From Rotaria socialis (Eukaryota > Rotifera > Eurotatoria > Philodinida > Philodinidae): DNA of 64,000 nucleotides. The translations under genes were made by a program, and so were the position numbers. Positions 59,093 to 64,000 of the stretch are shown here, one piece after another. The notes under the pieces were generated by a model. It saw only the letters and a list, made by a program, of their open reading frames with translations, did not search any database and was not told the DNA's origin. Location of the stretch: the NCBI GenBank assembly GCA_905331475.1, contig CAJNYU010000114.1:124001-188000 (forward strand). Direction: 5' to 3'. How positions within the stretch are numbered: position 1 is the first letter of the stretch; the number at the start of each line of letters is the position of its first letter.

Positions 59093-61309
59093 TTACCAAT
59101 CTGGTACAAATCCACATTGTTGACAAAGTTTTTTATCGCCAATATTTGAATGTCCTTGTTTTAATGAACAATTTTCGATTTGTTTTTGTATTGTACCTAT
59201 TAGGCCAACATGAGTCGCATCGCAAATCGGCGAAGTTTTTGTATATTTACATGCACATAGTAAATATACCGTTTGAGCGTGTTCCGGGACAGTCCATTTA
59301 AGCGGACGAAAAGAAGTACCTTTATGCGAACCTTAAAAACAAGACATCGTGAAAAATATTTAACAGTAAATCAATAATGGTAGTAATGGAAACATTATAC
59401 ATTTAAGCCTATGTTACATATTGGCTAGTGATCTATCGAATTACTTTATGACCGTTTATTACTCTTTTAAATATCCAAATTCCTGATAAACTAGTTATAC
59501 ATTGTCTTTATGGATTTCATTACTTATAAATCGAATGATGACATTTTTAAATGTTGAAGTTACATGAAATGATTGTCATCACGGTCTCGCTCTTTGTCTA
59601 TAAAATAAAAAATTCTCTATTGCTGTTAACAATTGCTTCATAATAAAACATTCGCTGAAAAAAAATCATTCTTGAGGCATAAGACAAAACGCTTTCTTTT
59701 TCTTATAAGTTAGCCAAGAAATTATTCTTCTAGTCAATGCGTCCGAAATATGATTTTATGCAAACTGAGCTTAAAAAAAGATGAAAATTAAAGCTTAAAT
59801 TGTTTCAACGTCAACTTTTAATCTTGCAAAGCTTTTCAATAAATCCAACTGTCATCTAACAAAGCTTTCTAACAATTAGTTATTAAAAATTCTTATAGAA
59901 GACTTGATAAGATATTTATTCACTGGCATATAATAATAAAAATTATAAGTCTTTTATTAAAAGAGCAAGGGCTTATTGTAAATATAGATATAAATTCTTA
60001 TTTTATTTTGTTCTTTTAATTTGTGCGTGTTATTAAATAAGAAATATTCATTCGTCTGGCATCGTATTTGATTATGATGTAAAATAAGACAAAAAAATGT
60101 CAGATTACTTTTATTTCCATGCAGAACATTTTGTCTTCAAATGGATTTATTGTAAATGAATAAGTTTTGTTGAGTCTCATAACTAGAGATCAGTCTGAAT
60201 CTTTGTAATCGATGATGATCTGATTAATTCCTCGAGTCTAAATCTTGTTATGATGAGATTGAAAAGGACACCGAAATAGGACGACATGACAAAAAAATAT
60301 ATTTTACGCTTGAGCACACGTTTTTCACAATGAAAAGGCTCGCCGTACAGATTAAATCTCTTATGGTGGGTTGACTAATAAGGAATTTCTTCTCGAATTA
60401 TTATCATTTCACTGAGTTTTCAATCTTGTCAGACATATTAAAACAGCAATACTGAAAAGAAATTTTCGAAGCAGAAGGCCTTATCATATTCTGAATAGCC
60501 TGATTCAACCAGATGGTTCAGCTCACATATAAATCGTCCACGAAAAACGTTTATTGTTTTTTTAAGAACGATTGAAAAAATCGATTAATACGAAATATCC
60601 AACTAGAACTGACACTGTTAATATTGGAGTATCTATTAATCTGAAGAATTCCATGCCTAAATTCTTTGCTGCTGTTCTCATTGTAATGCCCTTCAATTTC
60701 TTTTTATCTAGACGATGAATTCATTTAAATGATGAAATGCCAGTCGAATAGTTTGCTTATTAGGAAAAAACAATTTTAGCAGCATCTCCTATGTTAAATC
60801 TCCAAATAAAACGTTTCCTCATTTCTAGCTGAACAATTTTGAAGGTTTTCATTTTCTTCTATAATAAGAATTCTTTTAGTTCAGCATTGTAGAAAATTTT
60901 TCTTCACCAACAAACTAAAAGACCCTTCGGTGTTCTATGTCGCACATAAACTATTGTTTACATTCTATAGTTCATAAAACAAGTAGATCGAATCGATCAA
61001 TCAGTCACTACCGTTAAACATAGAACGTATTTCTTGTGGGCAAAAATTAATTCATACCATCACACCATGGTTGATTTTTACTCAATCCACATGTACACCA
61101 TAGTTTAACTTCACCTGGTTTTAAATCTCGTATTGTACATGGTCCGTACTGAAAAAAGAGAGAAACTATATGAGATATGCACCAGTGATATTCAAAACAC
61201 CAATAACAAATATAAATCAAGATTTAATTACAATTCGATCATTTATAATCAACGGACATTTTATTTACCGTCGGCACATGTGGCTTCAATGTAGACTGAT
61301 CAGTCATAT
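59093..61309 (-). CDS. Two-motif CDGSH iron-sulfur protein (CISD3-like)
   Basis: Exons 61309-61271, 61148-61058 and 59331-59093 give 122 residues. The first CDGSH motif is intact: C31, C33, C42 and H46 in WCTCGLSKNQPWCDGSH. The second keeps its ligands (C69, C71, C80, H84) but reads CDATH instead of CDG-x-H. Two motifs in one chain match CISD3/MiNT, a monomeric NEET protein of the mitochondrial matrix binding two 2Fe-2S clusters. The tail after residue 95 has three more Cys and a His (C98, H104, C113, C116, ending CQQCGFVPDW), which CISD3 lacks. The N-terminus is short with no obvious targeting helix, so an upstream exon may be missing. Intron 2 is 1.7 kb. Confidence 0.75.
59332..61057. other. 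1.7 kb intron of the CDGSH gene
   Basis: AT-rich, no open reading frame of note, no paired inverted ends seen. It is by far the longest intron of this small gene. Confidence 0.5.
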
Positions 61310-61637
61310 TTTCAAATAATGATTCAAGTATCACCATGGCAACTATCTTTCCAGCCAATAGAAAATTCGTCACATAAACCTTCATATGGGTTAAACATTT
61401 TTAAATTAAGATGTTCTTCTAAAGTGTGTCTCTTTTTTTTTAATTTTATTTTCACTACTATATCAATCTATAATTTTATTTTCTATTGAAAAATGAAAAA
61501 ACAAAACATAAACAATCTAGTCCATAGAATACTTCATGGATATTAGAAAATCTGACCCATCGTATACATTTCAATAGACAAATCAAGTTATTTTCTTTTC
61601 ATTTCTTTACGTACAGAAGTTTACATTCATCTATTTT

Positions 61638-61639
61638 AG
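61638..61639 (+). other. Candidate spliced-leader acceptor at RPL36
   Basis: TTCATCTATTTTAG ends 8 bases before the ATG at 61648. Confidence 0.4.
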
Positions 61640-61647
61640 ATAATATC

Positions 61648-62118
61648 ATGTCGGGTGAAGTAACCAAAACCGCTAAGGAACCTTTTGTTCCCAAATATGA
61701 AATAGCAACAGGTCTTCACAAAGGTCGTAAAGTGGAAAAATTTGTATCCAAACGTGTTCGACCAACACGCCGTGTTAATGTATTAATCGCTTCTTTTTTT
61801 CAGCAACATTTTTTGATTCGTTTTTTTCTTTAGAAAAAAAGCAAACGAGTTAAATTCGTTCGTGATCTCGTACGTGAACTTGTTGGTTTTATGCCATACG
61901 AACGACGAGCTATGGAATTGATGAAAGTTGGTCGTGATAAACGTGCATTCAAATACGTCAAAGCACGTGTAAGTTGTTGAATATCATTTTATTTTATGGT
62001 CAACAAAATGCATTTCAATTTGTCAATCTATTTTTAGTTGGGTAGCCATCAACGAGCCAAAAAGAAACGTGATGAACTCCAAGCAGCTATTCTTGCTCAA
62101 CGCAAAGCTCATAAATAA
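61648..62118 (+). CDS. RPL36: Ribosomal protein eL36
   Basis: Exons 61648-61779, 61834-61968 and 62038-62118 give 115 residues (human 105). The family core is plain: [60 protein letters not shown] and [17 protein letters not shown]. It is a 60S-subunit protein contacting rRNA. The N-terminus is about ten residues longer than in vertebrates. An AATAAA at 62172-62177 can serve its 3' end. The next gene, RPB12, starts 134 bp later on the same strand. Confidence 0.96.
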
Positions 62119-62243
62119 ACAATTTAAAATCCTTGTTTATGCTTTGTTTTTAAAAGAAAATAAATACAAAAAATAAAATAAAGATTGAAGACGAAACATC
62201 AATCATAAGCAAAAAAAGGAAATTTATTTTCTTTTTCTGTTAT

Positions 62244-62245
62244 AG
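62244..62245 (+). other. Candidate spliced-leader acceptor at RPB12
   Basis: TTTTCTTTTTCTGTTATAG ends 7 bases before the POLR2K ATG and 126 bases after the RPL36 stop. Confidence 0.5.
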
Positions 62246-62252
62246 ATATAAA

Positions 62253-62551
62253 ATGGAGAGAACACCAATGCATGATCAATCCATGACACCATCACCTAAC
62301 ACATTACCTGCTACGACAACGTCAGCTCATTCTAGCCAACCAACATCCAAAAGTATGGTCTATATTTGTGGTGAATGTCACAAAGATAATGAATTAAAAT
62401 CTACAGATGTTATTCGATGTAAGAAGAAAAAAGAAGCTTATTTAGATGTTTCATTGTTATCGTTTTTCTTTCTTTTGTAGGTAACGAATGTGGTTATCGT
62501 ATATTATATAAGAAACGTACAAAACGATTGATCGTATACGATGCCAGATAG
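62253..62551 (+). CDS. POLR2K: RNA polymerase I/II/III subunit RPABC4 (RPB12)
   Basis: Exons 62253-62418 and 62481-62551 give 78 residues. The zinc ribbon is complete: [14 protein letters not shown], then [19 protein letters not shown] and the typical C-terminal VYDAR. Two CxxC pairs bind one zinc. The protein is shared by all three nuclear RNA polymerases. The first 37 residues are a Ser/Thr/Pro-rich extension compared with the human 58-residue protein. An AATAAA lies at 62593-62598. Confidence 0.96.
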
Positions 62552-63234
62552 TCTACATTGTTGTTATTGTTGTTTTTTTTTATTTTGTACAGAATAAAAA
62601 TGCGATATCTGTGGCTCATGGAAATACAATAAAACGATACCTTAATGAAAAGAAAAGCAATAGAATTTGAATGAATATTTTTTAAAAGTCACGTCAGACG
62701 AAAACGAAAAACTATCATTCTTACGGGTATTGTACTATTGAAGACAAGTCGTCTCTTATGAAGATAGACACCGATATAAACTTGTTGTAATCTCATATGT
62801 TCATAATTTAGACTGATAACAAAGTTATGTTCAACAAAAATTTCAAAACGTAGAATTTTTGTATGATTATCGGAGAATCAATCTCATATAGGAAAGACGT
62901 CAATTAACGTTAGGTATCTTACCATAGATATTATGAAAGCGTCTCTTTTAGATTTCTAGTATACACAAATTGAGTTCGTAATAGTATAAAAACCAAGTCG
63001 CAATACATTGGTATCGTTACAAAAATAAACTAATCATTCAAGGCCGTTATTAGTGTCTATATAATCTCAAATCGAAAGTAATCACCAATAAAACTACTCT
63101 GAGGCAGAGCCTAGAAAAATATTGTACCTCTAATATTTGAATCATACAAAAGCATTGGATGAATGTTCACGAAATCATGAAAATACACATTACTATGTTA
63201 AATAAGTAAATAATTTAATTATACATTAACTTAC
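62552..63234. other. Intergenic, nothing recognised
   Basis: Downstream of POLR2K. No exon chain was found on either strand apart from the orphan signal-peptide exon that begins at 63280 on the minus strand. Confidence 0.45.
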
Positions 63235-63280
63235 CATGAATAGCTGAAAGTAAAATAAATACAACAACGTTTTTCTCCAT
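63235..63280 (-). CDS. Orphan signal-peptide first exon (partial or broken gene)
   Basis: On the minus strand an ATG at 63280 opens MEKNVVVFILLSAIH, a good secretory signal, and runs into CATG/GTAAGT, a strong donor in phase 1. I could not find a convincing second exon between 63234 and the POLR2K gene; the nearest acceptor (near 63127) leads to about 24 codons and a stop. It may be a decayed copy or a gene with a fast-evolving body. It is divergent to the secreted-protein gene at 63668. Confidence 0.3.
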
Positions 63281-63629
63281 AAAGTCAGCTTTCTTTCCTC
63301 TGTTAGAACATTGCCTCATAAAAAACGATTCAACCGATATTGCAAAACGAATTCGACTATTTGTTTAAACATCAATTCAACACTTAATAAATTATAATTT
63401 CTCTATTTATTACTAACTAGTTATTTAGAACTTGATTTATTACCTGTATTAATATCATAAGTATTCTTTTTCTCAATGAATAAAATTCAAGACATACAGA
63501 TTGTTTTCATTCTTTCAACTATCGCCAAAAACAACAATCATCTCTCTATTGTTTATTCAAGAGAAAACGAAGAGGCGTGTTCAAATACACCTCTATTTAA
63601 ATAGCGGATAGAAAGAAATCAAATATCAT

Positions 63630-63660
63630 TATAAAGACGAGGTCATTTCATATCGGTCAG
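63630..63660 (+). promoter_or_regulatory. TATA box and initiator of the last gene
   Basis: TATAAAG at 63630-63636 is followed about 25-30 bp later by GGTCAGACT (from 63655), a TCAGT-like initiator. The ATG is at 63668. Spacing is that of a core promoter with a very short 5' UTR. Confidence 0.5.
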
Positions 63661-63667
63661 ACTCGCC

Positions 63668-64000
63668 ATGAAAAATTTTCAAGGTAAAACTAAAATTCTT
63701 CCTTTGCTCAATTAGTTTTCGTTTCTCTATTACAGATCTATTCATATTATGTTTGTTAATAACAGCAGTCTCATCCATGGCTATATCTCCACATGGTGGT
63801 TATGTATCCATTGATGAAGGAGCTGACTTTTATATTGAATGCATTGGTCCTAGTCCAAAATGGATTATAGCTAAACGATTAATATCCGATACAGCTCGGT
63901 CAGAAGAAAATATTTCCTACTAAAAACTAAAGAGATAGATTTTTATTGTTTCAATTAGAATTTCAACACAATCAGTTCAAATGAATCGTAAATCTATTTT
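63668..64000 (+). CDS. Secreted or membrane protein, N-terminal part only
   Basis: Exons 63668-63683, 63736-63898 and from 63959 past the window edge. The start encodes a signal peptide (MKNFQDLFILCLLITAVSS). The next stretch (SPHGGYVSIDEGADFYIECI) has the look of the first strands of an immunoglobulin-like domain with its first Cys. Too little is present to name a family. The three exons join in phase (1, then 2). The gene runs off the right edge. Confidence 0.55.

Noticed and set aside
1-64000. tRNA genes and CRISPR arrays
   Set aside because: No T-loop/anticodon arrangement was recognised by eye, and the repeat arrays present lack the constant-repeat/unique-spacer pattern; this is animal nuclear DNA.

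Overview
This is a eukaryotic (animal) nuclear window, strongly AT-rich, with intron-rich genes. Most introns are about 50-60 bp with GT...AG ends; a few 0.5-2.3 kb introns carry transposable elements. The content points to a rotifer, probably bdelloid: compact introns, a Thr-rich single-pass membrane protein of a type I associate with bdelloids, and closely spaced same-strand genes whose start codons sit just behind a polypyrimidine-AG acceptor, as expected for spliced-leader trans-splicing, which is known in rotifers. The species assignment is an inference.

Layout. 1-3.0 kb: no gene; a 1.4 kb element with 28/30-bp inverted ends and internal duplications. 3.06-7.87 kb (+): six-exon Thr-rich membrane protein whose introns hold a 254-bp foldback and a dead mariner (DD37D). 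15.8-9.2 kb (-): TMEM107, a TMEM230/134-family protein and NHLRC2, in one direction with 144- and 187-bp gaps. 16.1-24.0 kb (+): PHF10, TEDC1, PHB2, with 358- and 80-bp gaps. 24.9-26.3 kb (+): MANEA-type endomannosidase. 26.3-32.0 kb: no recognisable gene. 32.0-38.1 kb (+): ARHGAP20-type RhoGAP with a likely alternative first exon. 38.9-46.9 kb (+): VPS11. 48.6-47.2 kb (-): CUB/LDLa receptor-like protein. 49.7-54.5 kb (+): 860-aa single-pass protein resembling CatSper auxiliary subunits. 57.2-58.4 kb (+): Myb/SANT-like regulator. 61.3-59.1 kb (-): two-motif CDGSH iron-sulfur protein. 61.6-62.6 kb (+): ribosomal protein eL36 then RNA polymerase subunit RPB12. 63.7 kb to the end (+): start of a secreted or membrane protein.

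All multi-exon models were spliced by hand; complete ones close in frame at lengths close to their families. The main hunt result is a set of three short non-autonomous hAT-like elements in introns of NHLRC2, TEDC1 and VPS11. They share TIRs (CAAGGGGGAAACGGCAGACT-like) and 8-bp target duplications. In two of them the interior is a different array of 10-bp units whose word continues from the TIR. Other points: three candidate trans-spliced gene clusters, an NHLRC2 without its thioredoxin cysteines, a short-isoform first exon in ARHGAP20, and a CDGSH protein with an odd second motif and a cysteine-bearing tail.
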